A stretch of DNA of 64,000 nt, taken from Artemisia argyi. Its lineage: Eukaryota; Streptophyta; Magnoliopsida; Asterales; Asteraceae. Below are positions 1-10,742 of the stretch, piece after piece. Both the position numbers and the translations under genes were made by a program. The notes beneath the pieces were generated by a model, which was not told the DNA's origin, searched no databases, and saw only the letters and a program-made list of their open reading frames with translations. The DNA lies in contig CM060695.1 in the NCBI GenBank assembly GCA_030686995.1, positions 96,121,871 to 96,185,870 on the forward strand. The letters run 5' to 3'. The first letter of the stretch is position 1; the number at the start of each line of letters is the position of its first letter.

Positions 1-1958
1 AACATCCCTAGTTAAAACTTTCGACATGTTTTCTAAACACAAGACCCTTAAGATTGGATATAGATAATCTAGGAATATAGATAAACATGCTAGGTTACTT
101 AACGGAGCAGTTCATAGGCTTTAAAATTGAAACCCAAATCGTTTTGTATTCTGTTTTAGATCAATATGGGCTTAAAGGTACCAACTTTAGTGATTTATTT
201 CGACCATCAAATAAGCACCTAAGAACCTAAACTCGGAGGCAAAACATAGACCTTCTAGCATAGATTAAGTAGAATCAGGAACATAGGAAAATGATTAAGT
301 AATCATGATTTTGTCGAACTCTAATTATGGACCTTCAACCACTAAAACATGAAATAAGTACTTAGTTTATTTTACATAAAAATAGTCTTAGGCACCCTAC
401 TTTGGGAAATTATAGCGACCAAACCATAAGAGCTCATGACTTCTAGTTTGCACCATTAGAAAGATCACCTGGTAAACTTTTGAAAAGATCAAGAACATTG
501 TAAAAATATTGTACGGATTTGTCTAAAACTTAGCTCGATTTTGTCCCACATATACTAAAAATACTTTTTATAATTAATTCTTTAAAAACTAAAGGGGTAT
601 ATTTTGTAATAAATAAAAGATGGAGTTTTCTTGGGCCACAAATGTAATTTTTATAAATAAATTAGTACAAGGTCTGTTTTGTCAACAAACAATAGTTGTG
701 GGTATAGAGTGTCATTTTTGAAACTATAAGAGTAAAAAGTGTAATATTTTTATAAAATGTTTAATAATATATTTTTATTATATAGTGATTTGGGAAAATG
801 TTTTGACACATTAAAGGATTCGAGTTATTTTATAAAACGCGTGTAATAGTTAGACGATAGGATCGAGTTTTTATAAAACTTGTATAAGACATATATTTAA
901 CGATATAACGATTCAGGACTTGTTATAAACTTATATATCAATATCGAATAACAAATCATAAATTGGAAAAATAGTAAAATCTTAATACCAGTAACTTTGA
1001 AGAGACTTCATGTTATCAAAACTAAATAAATAATCCTTAACAAAATCATTACACTAACAAATATTAAACTCATATATAAGTAAATATGAATACTAAAACT
1101 TGACATAATAACTCAGGTTACGTGTCGGAGACGTTTATCAACTTTGTTTAAGTTGTTTTCCATTCAGACTGCTTTATTACCCAGGTGAGTTCACAGTCCC
1201 ACTATTTTCATACATTTTCTAAACTTGTGGGAAGATACATGCTACAAAACCGAACACAAGTATTTTCTGTATGCTATCCTGCTTTATATTGCCTAAGTTC
1301 CCACTGTCGCTTTTCCTAATAAAAGTCCCTCATATCATGAGCCATTAATCACTTGCGGGTGAAAGCCAATATAGTAAATAGATCTATTGGAAGCTGACGG
1401 CCCATTTGTACTAGCCAGATAGATAGCTATAAGCTAGCCGGATTGATAGACAGATGTACTATATTTGAGTTGCATAGGAGACTGACAAACTCCTACCGGA
1501 GGGCATTATTACTTTCATTTGGTTATGTTAGTAATAAAACATTATCTCGGTAATGTTCTAGCAGTTAACGTTTGCGCTCATGAGGCTTAGAGCAATATAT
1601 TACATTTCAATACTTTGTTTTATATCTAACTTGTGTTCAAATTATTATTTATAAACGCTGTGAACTCACTCAACCGTTGTGTTGACTTTTTAGCATGTTT
1701 ATCTCAGGTCCATAACAAACAAGGATGACATGGAAAAGCATGGATACGGAAGGAAGGCTAAAATTTTATTATTCTTTGATAAAGTATTTAACAATTTGTA
1801 AAACTACTAGGACCTCATTTTGTAAACTCTGATATTTGAATAATAAAGTTTCTAAAACAACTCAATTAGAGATTGTTTTCCTATTATTATAACTGTTGTG
1901 CCGTCGAGTAACACCTAGCTTTAATTCCGCTGTGTATCCCAAATTTGGGGGTGTTACA
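1..1958 (+). repeat. 5' LTR of LARD-1, 3' half only
   Basis: It ends in TGTTACA at 1952-1958, immediately before the primer binding site. It aligns base for base with 5804-7761 at a constant offset of 5,803. It corresponds to the R-U5 side and the distal half of the long LTR; the promoter half lies before the window. No coding potential is seen. Confidence 0.88.
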
Positions 1959-1961
1959 GAT

Positions 1962-1973
1962 TGGTATCAGAGC
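1962..1973 (+). other. Primer binding site of LARD-1 (tRNA-iMet type)
   Basis: TGGTATCAGAGC starts three bases after the LTR end. It is the complement of the 3' end of plant initiator methionine tRNA, the usual minus-strand primer site of chromoviruses and Copia elements. It fixes the plus orientation of the element. Confidence 0.92.
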
Positions 1974-2692
1974 TATAGTTATAGAGAAACGGGTCTAATT
2001 GAGGTCCGAACTATAACCACTTTTTCACAAAAATATTTTATAGCCTTTCGTTTTCCGTGCCTTCCAGCCTCCTGATGATTATGTGACTTCCAGGTGATTA
2101 TGTTACTCAAAAACTTTAGTAAACTGGTATATGCATATATAATATACCTCTAATCACTTTATACAAATAAACATGTTTGCAGATGCCTAAACTAAGACAT
2201 TACATTTTAATCCTATCTTTCTGAGCATGTATCTACTTCAATATTTCCATAATTTATGAAATTTTCCTAAAATATTGTGGTTTCCAAAATTCTTATCCTA
2301 TTAACGCTAAAAAATATACTCCCCAATATTTTAAAAACTATGTTGACTCACCTTGATTATCTTACTCCCATATTCAAAAATGAGTGTAAATACTCTCTCC
2401 GTACTCCCAGAATACTTAATTCATCGATTGATTACGAATGTTAAGTCAGAAAATCTTAAGTAGGATGATTTGCAATGTCTTTTTTTAAATGAATTGGGAC
2501 GCCTTTTATTTAAATAAAGAAATTATGAATCACCGAACCATAAGTTTATATTTCTTCATTTACATTGTTTTGGGACGCCTTGCTATGTAAATAATGAATT
2601 ATAAATAAGTGGGCTTATTTGTGTCTGAAATAACATGAGTATAAATCCGAGAATCACTAAAATTCATAAAATACAAATAACATAAAATTTCA
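1974..2692. other. Non-coding 5' leader of the LARD-1 core
   Basis: About 720 bp after the primer binding site with no ORF or retroviral motif that I can recognise. A short phrase about GGGACGCCTT occurs twice (near 2498 and 2572) beside runs of AATAA, a weak local duplication. Confidence 0.5.
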
Positions 2693-2926
2693 TTAGAATC
2701 CATGAATATTAATACATAATGAAATAATTAGCATCGGTAGGGATAATGTTACAAAAATCACTAAATAAATAATAGAATCGCCAATAGATTGACCCACTAG
2801 GCTAATAAAGAACATCACTACGCCTACGAAAGCAAGAATCATGACTGGATGTAAAATCTTTAATACTCTGTACGGAAAACATAACCGAATTATAAACGCG
2901 GTAATAAAGAAAATAGTCATACACAA
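2693..2926 (-). CDS. Antisense hydrophobic ORF 2 of LARD-1 (two predicted membrane helices)
   Basis: A 77-residue ORF on the strand opposite to the element. It has a hydrophobic start (residues 4-16), a short basic stretch ending KILHP (residues 23-27), a hydrophobic segment of about 20 residues (28-45), a polar turn with GQSIGD, and a second hydrophobic segment (51-70). The pattern Lys-x-x-His-Pro, helix, short polar loop, helix is shared with the neighbouring antisense ORF at 2995-3252, so the two look like diverged tandem copies. I recognise no family. Antisense ORFs are known in some plant LTR retrotransposons, but whether this one is translated is unknown. AT-rich DNA can give hydrophobic ORFs by chance; the similarity between the two ORFs is the main reason to list it. 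Confidence 0.35.
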   Translation of the reverse strand: MCMTIFFITAFIIRLCFPYRVLKILHPVMILAFVGVVMFFISLVGQSIGDSIIYLVIFVTLSLPMLIISLCINIHGF

Positions 2927-2994
2927 AAAAAAAATCTTATTACAAATTCATAAACGATTACAAGAAAATAAAAATAAAATTTACTTCGATATTC

Positions 2995-3252
2995 CTACCC
3001 CCATAGTTTATCCACTCCGATAGCTAGAATCACTAGGGGTACGAGACCCACTAAGACCACAGCCAAGAATTCGTAGTCTTTCTCCGGGACATAGGCAAAG
3101 TAAATAGTAGCGGCAACGGTATACATAAGCGCGACAATAGTAATAGGATGCGGCATTTTGTAAGGAATATAGGTGAAGAGATTAGTATTAAAGAATGAGG
3201 ATGGAAATGCGGTATTTATGAGATAAAAACTAGCCGTTGGAACACTATTCAT
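2995..3252 (-). CDS. Antisense hydrophobic ORF 1 of LARD-1 (two predicted membrane helices)
   Basis: An 85-residue ORF antisense to LARD-1. After a polar N-terminus comes PYKMPHP, a hydrophobic segment (about residues 37-54), a charged loop with VPEKDY, and a second strongly hydrophobic segment (about 62-78) ending before DKLWG. The layout, and several positions around the His-Pro pair, match the ORF at 2693-2926. Its start codon lies in the last of three tandem repeats of about 23-25 bp. No signal for a known family is seen. It may be a captured host sequence, a lineage-specific accessory ORF, or a chance ORF; the duplication argues weakly against chance. Confidence 0.38.
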   Translation of the reverse strand: MNSVPTASFYLINTAFPSSFFNTNLFTYIPYKMPHPITIVALMYTVAATIYFAYVPEKDYEFLAVVLVGLVPLVILAIGVDKLWG

Positions 3253-3305
3253 GACCGTTAGAAATTACTATTCACGACCGTTGGGATCACTGTTCATGAA
3301 CGTTT
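3239..3305. repeat. Three tandem repeats of about 23-25 bp at the 5' end of antisense ORF 1
   Basis: The phrase CTATTCATGACCGTT and variants (CTATTCACGACCGTT, CTGTTCATGAACGTT) occur three times in succession. On the minus strand each copy presents an ATGAATAGT-like start; only the innermost opens the 85-codon ORF. Confidence 0.6.
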
Positions 3306-3663
3306 GAAAATTTTAAAATTTTTACTAAGGAACAAACGGATTCATCATCTATAAAAGTTTAAAAATTTTCTTTACAATCATCAAATTTTCATCCGAAATT
3401 TTTATTAAAAGACAGTTTTTCGATGTCAAAAATTTGATTTTTACAAAGTGATAAATTTGAAATCAGTATATTTTCAAGGATACTTACTGGAACATGATAA
3501 AATTTATAAGTAACAATCTTCATTTAAAATAATTTTCTTAAGTTTATAGGACCTTCGAAATAATATTTACGCATGTGAATCTAAATTATAAGTTTTTATA
3601 AATTAGACAATTTGTCTTCATCACTTTAACACCTAACATAGACCGAATCTCTGGACGAGATTC

Positions 3664-3680
3664 CGTTAAGGGGGTGAGAC
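3664..3680 (+). other. Polypurine tract and 3' LTR junction of LARD-1
   Basis: GTTAAGGGGGTGAGAC directly precedes TATAACC, which I read as a mutated TGTAACA, the expected inverted partner of the LTR end TGTTACA. This places the start of the 3' LTR at about 3681. A start at the TG at 3675 is an alternative. Confidence 0.6.
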
Positions 3681-6600
3681 TATAACCACCGGTAAATTTC
3701 CACTTAAATTAAAATAATACTTATCCATTTTTCAACGTCTAAAATATTTTTTTTTTAACATTATCAGTTTAACTAATCACAACAACTAACTAATATGATG
3801 TAACTCATCTTCTGAATAAACGTGTGCACTTAAATATCTTTATATGCTAAGTATAAATATTTTTAACTTTCATTTACCACTTTACGTTAAATACATACTT
3901 AATCAAATGTTTGCCAATTATTAGAGTTTTCATAAAACCCTAAGTTATTATATATGATTATATATAAATTTAATTCTTAAACGTTAGAGTGCAAGCTTAG
4001 GTACAAGTCATCAATGCATGAAATCGTAATATTAGTATAATTCATTATAAACCTCAGTGTACTTCTTTTCAAAACATATTGTACAAGTATTTCATGCACA
4101 AGACTCTTAAAACATGTTTCTTATATTTAATAAACCAAAGTACAAGTTCCTAAACCTATAGTACAAGTTCCTATTGCATAAACTCTAAAAACTATATATT
4201 TATTTAACACTTAAATAAACTAACTTATATTAACTTTACTAAATACTAAAAATATATTTTCTATAATCCTTAAACTCTAGTACAACCCTAGTGAGCCCAT
4301 GCAATATTCTTCACAACTTCACCAAAAACACGATTCTTACTTTACTTCGTGTTCCAGCCAACATTCCATACGTCAACTTTCCATACCAAACATGCTATAC
4401 TTCTTCCTATGTCGCAAGTCCAAAGCAACATTAAGTTTCTATATATTAAGCATGAAAAGAATCAAACGTGCATGCATGCTAAAACCTTTTGATATCACAA
4501 TATGCACCATCATGTCTTCTAGATTTTCAACCATGGTCAAATTTGGTAGGAAAAACCCTCGGACAAGATTCGAACACCATGCATCCCAATGCATCTCTAC
4601 ATCATCATCTTGTATACCATACAAACCTTAAGACTACACCTCACCGTGTCTCCTTTTCCTACAACATGATGACTAGAAGCCTTACTTCCTTTCTTCTATG
4701 TAGGTCGAACCAAGTTACTTAGCCAACAACCTCACCATACAATTTCATATAGTATACATACATCCATGTGTTCCTCCTTTCATATCCATTCGAATTGTAT
4801 GTTTAAGAATAGAACAAGTATGCATTACATCACTTAGTCCTTTTAAATTTTCAGCATGTAAGTCAAAGAGCTCAAGCTACTATGTGTTCCTTTTTAATTC
4901 ATTAACTATAAGTGATTAGAAACACTTACACATCACCTTGTCACCCTATATATATACGACCATACCTGAACCCTTCTAACTCATTCCATGTCTTCGAACT
5001 CACCACACTCAAATACACTCACTTACTGAAATTCTAGTCCAAAGAGAAGTAGAAGGGGGAAAAGAGTCTTGTTCCACCTAGAAGTCGATATAGTCTCATT
5101 CTGGTCCTAATCGAATTCTGAGCTGGTAAGTTTTTCTAACCCTCTTCAATACCTCTTTTAAACTTTACTCACTCTTAAGTATGATGATAAACAAGTTCTA
5201 ATAGCAAGCTAAGACCAAAAACCATTTTTATGTTTCTTTCTGTTTCTTAACATGCAAAACCAAACACCCTCTCTATTATACTCTAAATTCTATGAGCATA
5301 TATAAACTCAACAATCAGATGGGAGAAATAGAAACGAGAATCTAGGCTTTTGAATCACCCAAAACGAGTACACGAGTGAAAAGATATGTCCAAATGAAAT
5401 TACCAAAAACTTGCCGAAAAGCTGTCAACAAAGTTTCTGTGACAGAAACTGAAAACACGCAAAATGAGGCATTTCTGGTCCGATTCATCTAAAAGTTAAA
5501 ACATGAAGTTGTCCAGAACGACGTTTTCTTTAAAAACTCAGGAGCACGGGTCCTAAAAACGCACGACAAGAGCTGTAGGTGCGGACTGTTTTTAAGCCCG
5601 ACATTTATATTTCCAAAAATCTTTTCTTAAACGCCTCCCTTTTGCCTCATTTTTCTACCACAAGCTTCGGCTTATAAGACCAGCCAATAGACCCTTGCAA
5701 CCATCACTTAGGACACTTCTAAACGCCCCAATAACCGGGTAAAAAAGAACTAAGTATGACGTTTTACTCAGGCCTTGTTTCCTTGTCGCGAGTTACTAGA
5801 CCAAACATCCCGATTTAAAACTTTCGACATGTTTTCTAAACACAAGACCCTTAAGATTGGATATAGATAATCTAGGAATATAGATAAACATGCTAGGATA
5901 CTTAACGGAGCAGTTCATAGGCTTTAAAATTGAAACCCAAATCGTTTTGTATTCTGTTTTAGATCAATATGGGCTTAAAGGTACCAACTTTAGTGATTTA
6001 TTTCGACTATCAAATAAGCACCTAAGAACCTAAACTCGGAGGCAAAACATAGACCTTCTAGCATAGATTAAGTAGAATCAGGAACATAGGAAAATGATTA
6101 AGTAATCATGATTTTGTCGAACTCTAATTATGGACCATCAACCACTAAAACATGAAATAAGTACTTAGTTTATTTTACATACAAATAGTCTTAGGCACCC
6201 TACTTTGGGAAATTATAGCGACCAAACCATAAGAGCTCATGACCTATAGTTTGCACCATTAGAAAGATCACCTGGTAAACTTTTGAAAAGATCAAGAACA
6301 TTGTAAAAATATTGTACGGATTTGTCTAAAACTTTGCTCGATTTTGTCCCACATATACTAAAAATACTTTTTATAATTAATTCTTTAAAAACTAAAGGGG
6401 TATATTTTGTAATAAATAAAAGATGGAGTTTTCTTGGGCCACAAATGTAATTTTTATAAATAAATTAGTACAAGGTCTGTTTTGTCAACAAACAATAGTT
6501 GAGGGTATAGAGTGTCATTTTTGAAACTATAAGAGTAAAAAGTGTAATGTTTTTATAAAATGTTTAATAATATATTTTTATTATATAGTGATTTGGGAAA

Positions 6601-7761
6601 ATGTTTTAACACATTAAAGGATTCGAGTTATTTTATAAAACGCGTGTAATAGTTAGACGATAGGATCGAGTTTTTATAAAACTTATATAAGACATATATT
6701 TAACGATATAACGATTCAGGACTTGTTATAAACTTATATATCAATATCGAATAACAAACCATAAATTGGAAAAATAGTAAAATCTTAATACCAGTAACTT
6801 TGAAGAGACTTCATGTTATCAAAACTAAATAAATAACCCTTAACAAAATCATTACACTAACAAATATTAAACTCATATATAAGCAAATACGAATACTAAA
6901 ACTTGAGATAATAACTCAGGTTACGTGTCGGAGACGTTTATCAACTTTGTTTAAGTTGTTTTCCATTCAGACTGCTTTATTACCCAGGTGAGTTCACAGT
7001 CCCACTATTTTCATACATTTTCTAAACTTGTGGGAAGATACATGCTACAAAACCGAACACAAGTATTTTCTGTATGCTATCCTAATTTATATTGCCTAAG
7101 TTCCCACTGTCGCTTTTCCTGATAAAAGTCCCTCATATCATGAGCCATTAATCACTTGCGGGTGAACGCGAATATAGTAAATAGATCTATTGGAAGCTGA
7201 CAGCACATTTGTACTAGCCAGATAGATAGCTATAAGCTAGCCGGATTGATAGACAGATGTACTATATTTGAGTTGCATAGGAGACTGACAAACTCCTACC
7301 GGAGGGCATTATTACTTTTATTTGGTTATGTTAGTAATAAAACATTATCTCGGTAATGTTCTAGCAGTTAACGTTTGCGCTCATGAGGCTTAGAGCAAAA
7401 TATTACATTTCAATACTTTGTTTTATATCTAACTTGTATTCAAATTATTATTTATAAACGCTGTGAATTCACTCAACCGTTGTGTTGACTTTTTAGCATG
7501 TTTATCTCAGGTCCATAACAAACAAGGATGGCATGGAAAAGCATGGATACGGAAGGAAGGCTAAAATTTTATTATTCTTTGATAAAGTATTTAACAATTT
7601 GTAAAACTACTGGGACCTCATTTTGTAAACTCTGATATTTGAATAATAAAGTTTCTAAAACAACTCAATTAGAGATTGTTTTCCTATTATTATAACTGTT
7701 GTGCCGTCGAGTAACACCCAGCTTTAATTCCGCTGTGTATCCCAAATTTGGGGGTGTTACA
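3681..7761 (+). repeat. 3' LTR of LARD-1 (about 4.08 kb)
   Basis: It runs from about 3681 to TGTTACA at 7755-7761. Its last 1,958 bp repeat the start of the window. The first half is C/A-rich and gives open frames at 4299-4722 on both strands; these overlap one another, match nothing I know, and are not called as genes. After 7761 the sequence turns at once into Tat-type 3' untranslated DNA. The 5-bp target duplication cannot be tested because the left flank is outside the window. Confidence 0.82.
4948..4958 (+). promoter_or_regulatory. TATA box of the LARD-1 LTR
   Basis: TATATATATAC lies about 1,270 bp into the LTR, followed by a pyrimidine-rich leader. It is the only strong TATA element in this part of the LTR, so transcription should start at about 4980. 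Confidence 0.5.
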
Positions 7762-9300
7762 CTTTTTAAAAACATTGGGGACAATGTTCAACTTTAGTGG
7801 AAGGAGGGTAAATGATGATACCTTAGAAACTACAATTGCACTTGATCTTTTGTTTTGTTTAATAGTAGATGTGTAATAAAACTAAGAGAAATACTTGTTA
7901 GGGGAATTTTAGCAACAAATTTAAAATTTTTTGCAAGATTTAGGAGTGAAACTTTAGTCTTAATAAGCGTCTCATGGATAGGAGTTATATGACTAGCACA
8001 AAAACAGTACCACTCAAAAATTTCCACCCCAAATATGTGAGGTTCACCAGTAGATCTCTAGGAAAAAGCTTTCATTATTAGTGCTTGTGAGTGTATCAGT
8101 AGTATTTAGATTCTAGAACTTGTGTTAGCGATGCATCCCGAGACCACGAGTGAGACTACATTCATGTAGTTAGGATTTACTACATAATAAGAGGCATTAG
8201 GATAACCCATGTTTTAATCCGGTTTCTTTTATAATTACATTGACTTCATTGGTCAAGTAATTCTCCCACACCTTTGCGATGTACTCATTTTTAGTACACG
8301 ATACCGCTAGTACAACCCTCAGAGCCTATCCTTTTTTGTTTCTAACTTTAAGCATTTTTCTTAAAGGAAGAATTTGTTTACAATCCACTCCCAAATGTAC
8401 ACCCAAATCGCCTTAGCCTACCTTGTATGCACTCATCTTTAGTGGATTATTGTAATTTGTTTAAACCATTTGTTAATTGTCTAATTGGTTACATGGTTTC
8501 TAAGTCGAGTCATATCTTGTACATATTGTTTTAGGACGATTGGGAATTATGGGTAAAGTACTAGTGTTATGGAGTAATGGGGAAGAACATCATTTATTAC
8601 CCTCATATGTGCGTTAAAGTACTCCAAATGTTTAGATTATCTTGATTCGAGTCTTTATTATGATTTATGTAAAAGTTCAAGTGTAAGGGGAGAACAAGCC
8701 CCTTTGATGTATTATTTTAGATGGTAGGGCAAGAATGTATGAAAAAAATCAAAAAAATAAGAAAAACGAAAAAACTAGAAAAAGCAAGTGGAAAAAACAT
8801 ACGGACTACGATCCCGTTTCTTTTATTTTATTTATATTTATGTTATTTCGTAATTAGCTTAAGTCGAGTCGAGTCTTTGCTTAGCAATGCCATATTGTAC
8901 ATATAATTAACTAAGACAATTCACTTGCCACCAGTTAAATATCCCTTATCCAACAAACTGTGTTTTCCATATCCCTACACCCAACATTATAACCCTTGAA
9001 ATGACCTCTTTGATAGTTATCCTAGGTGCTTATGCCAAGTGGTGGAGGTTTTTTATCCTTTCCCAAGCCTATGATAATCTATATGCTATGACAGGTAGTG
9101 AGAGATATCTTTTCATTTCCATTTGTAATATATATGTTTATAACACCCGAGAGATGAGAGTATCCAAACACTAAATGTGAGGTGCTAGTATATAATTTAC
9201 GTGCTTGTTTTGATTAAGATAGAACGATCATTTGTCGTAATTACTTTTATATTAATGTTAAATGACCCCTAACTTGTATTTTGATTGGTATAAAAGCTCA
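7762..9300 (+). mobile_element. TAT-1: 3' untranslated region of a Tat/Athila-type element
   Basis: No ORF of the element is left here. Identity comes from landmarks shared with TAT-2. A phrase near 8320 (AGAGCCTATCCTTTT after an ACTCATTTTTAGTAC stretch) matches one at about 22,070-22,125, and both copies are followed by CCTTAGCCTACC. An AACATT-GGGGAC-AATGTT hairpin at 7772-7789 is of the kind often seen downstream of pol in these elements. The 5' part of TAT-1 should lie upstream of LARD-1, outside the window. The short ORFs at 7830 and 8721 are AT-rich chance frames. Confidence 0.65.
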
Positions 9301-9339
9301 TTTGCTTGAGGACAAGCAAATCTCAAGTGAAAGGGTATT
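9301..9339 (+). other. Pre-PPT hairpin and polypurine tract of TAT-1
   Basis: TTTGCTTG, loop AGGA, CAAGCAAA form a perfect 8-bp stem at 9301-9320. CTCAAGTGAAAGGG then leads to the LTR start TGATAAGG at 9340. TAT-2 has the same stem length, loop size and spacing at 23,091-23,129 with compensated stem changes. Confidence 0.75.
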
Positions 9340-10735
9340 TGATAAGGAAATATATGTTACATTTTTAGAGGGTCATTTAAGCCCTAAATCATGATATTAT
9401 GGCCAAATATTACCTCAAATTGTTCCTTTTGTCATTTTAGGTACTTTGTACGAGAATTTTGAAAAATGGAGCATTTTGGACGTTTTTGGAGTTAAAAGTG
9501 AAAAAAACGAAAAAGTCAAGAAACCATGCTGGAAACAGTACCTGACGACGTCAGGAGTCAAAAGGTGACGCCGTCATTTGATGAATCAAGAGGAGGATGA
9601 CTATTTGCACTTGACGCGCCAGAGGACTTTTGGAGGATTAACACGTGACGGCGTCACGTTATATTTCAAGTAGGCAGTCACGTATCAGCACAAAGAGAGA
9701 CGGCCTAGAGACAACAACAAGAGACGGCGTCAAGATAATTAATTTAGCGGCAAGAAACCCTAATGACGGCGACTTGACGGCATCAGGATCCAAAAGCTGA
9801 CGCCGTCACCCTTGTATATCTATATATAGTTTTGGATTTTTCATTCACTGGTTGTAACTTTTGGGAGAAAAACACTAGACTAATTTTGCAGCAAACTTAG
9901 GGTTTCCAAACCCTCTTTTCTTTCATATTCAATTAAAGATAAGTCTTTCTTTTAATCATTCAATATGTATATGTGTTGTTTCATTGATGGTTTATCTTGT
10001 CTTTACATTAACATGCTAGCTTAAATTCCTTTGTGTTTGCTTAAATCTAATGAAACCTAATTATTAATTATTGGTTGTTGATTTGTTATTAGTTGATTTT
10101 GGGTGATTGATTTCGCGTTAGGCTTAAGAAAACTGGCTAATCTCCTATATGGTAACAAGCTTGAACGTCTTAAGAAATGTAATCAGATGTGTACTATGAT
10201 TTTATTGGTTGTATTTAATGCATAAGTGACTATTAAGGAGGCCATGATAGGATACTAAACGTGTCGTCATAGGAAGAGATAGAAGCTTATAGAATTGAGG
10301 AAGGACGTACATAGCCCCACGATTGGTATTAAGGAATGTAACCCTTCATCCAATCAACTGTAAGTCTGTAACAAGTCAATTAATTAGTAAAAGATAACTA
10401 GGAAATAGTGAAATCTAAGTAAACACTCTCTTCCCATCATAAGAAGTTCACCAATTTACTTTTCTTGTTATTTTATTTTATTTGCATTAGTAGTAATTTT
10501 AGGTTAGTTGACTAGCAACTAATTCCACCCACTCTTCCAATACCAAGATTTTTACTTTGCTTTCATAAAAATTTAAAAATACAAAAAGAATCATCCCTTA
10601 CCTTTAGACCTAGTTTACGTAGTTTTCAATCCTAACGACACTATTCCTCTAGAGAATGATCAATCCCCCGGTACTTGCCACTCAATATACTACATCGGTC
10701 AGGTACACTGCCGGGTGGGGATTGTAAGCTTCTCA
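9340..10735 (+). repeat. 3' LTR of TAT-1, truncated at its 3' end
   Basis: It starts TGATAAGG after the polypurine tract and shares U5 phrases with the TAT-2 and TAT-3 LTRs, for example CGGTCAGGTACACTGCC near 10,697 against GATCGGGTACATTGC near 40,496. The U3 part (9541-9800) holds about eight copies or decayed copies of TGACGSCGTCA. A TATA element (TATATCTATATATAG) lies at about 9815-9830. The expected terminus GCATCA is missing; at about 10,735 the sequence joins COP-1 DNA, so the 3' end was lost or replaced. Confidence 0.7.
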
Positions 10736-10742
10736 AGATCCC

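Larger units (their letters stand above)
1..7761 (+). mobile_element. LARD-1: non-autonomous LARD-like LTR retrotransposon, 5' end outside the window
   Basis: Positions 1-1958 and 5804-7761 are near-identical direct repeats of equal length, with about 32 differences by eye (about 1.6%). The first copy is followed at once by an initiator-Met-type primer binding site. The second is preceded, 4.1 kb back, by a purine tract. This is the order LTR, core, LTR of a plus-strand retrotransposon. Each LTR is about 4,081 bp and the core (1959-3680) only about 1,720 bp, with no gag, protease, reverse transcriptase or integrase in any frame. LTRs longer than a core without pol define the LARD class, so the element must borrow proteins in trans. 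The LTR terminus TGTTACA fits chromovirus (Tekay/Del-like) LTRs; the lineage is inference. It interrupts the 3' untranslated region of TAT-1. The low LTR divergence implies a recent insertion. Confidence 0.85.

Noticed and set aside
4299..4722. ORFs of 110, 77 and 61 residues on both strands in the LARD-1 LTR
   Set aside because: They overlap each other on opposite strands, have no motif, and lie in U3 DNA upstream of the TATA element.
7830..8906. Short ORFs at 7830-8027 (minus) and 8721-8906 (plus)
   Set aside because: Low-complexity AT-rich frames in the TAT-1 untranslated region, with no similarity to element proteins.
9301..9320. Pre-PPT hairpin as a transcription terminator
   Set aside because: The position is tied to the polypurine tract and not to a transcript end, and plant Pol II does not use such terminators.
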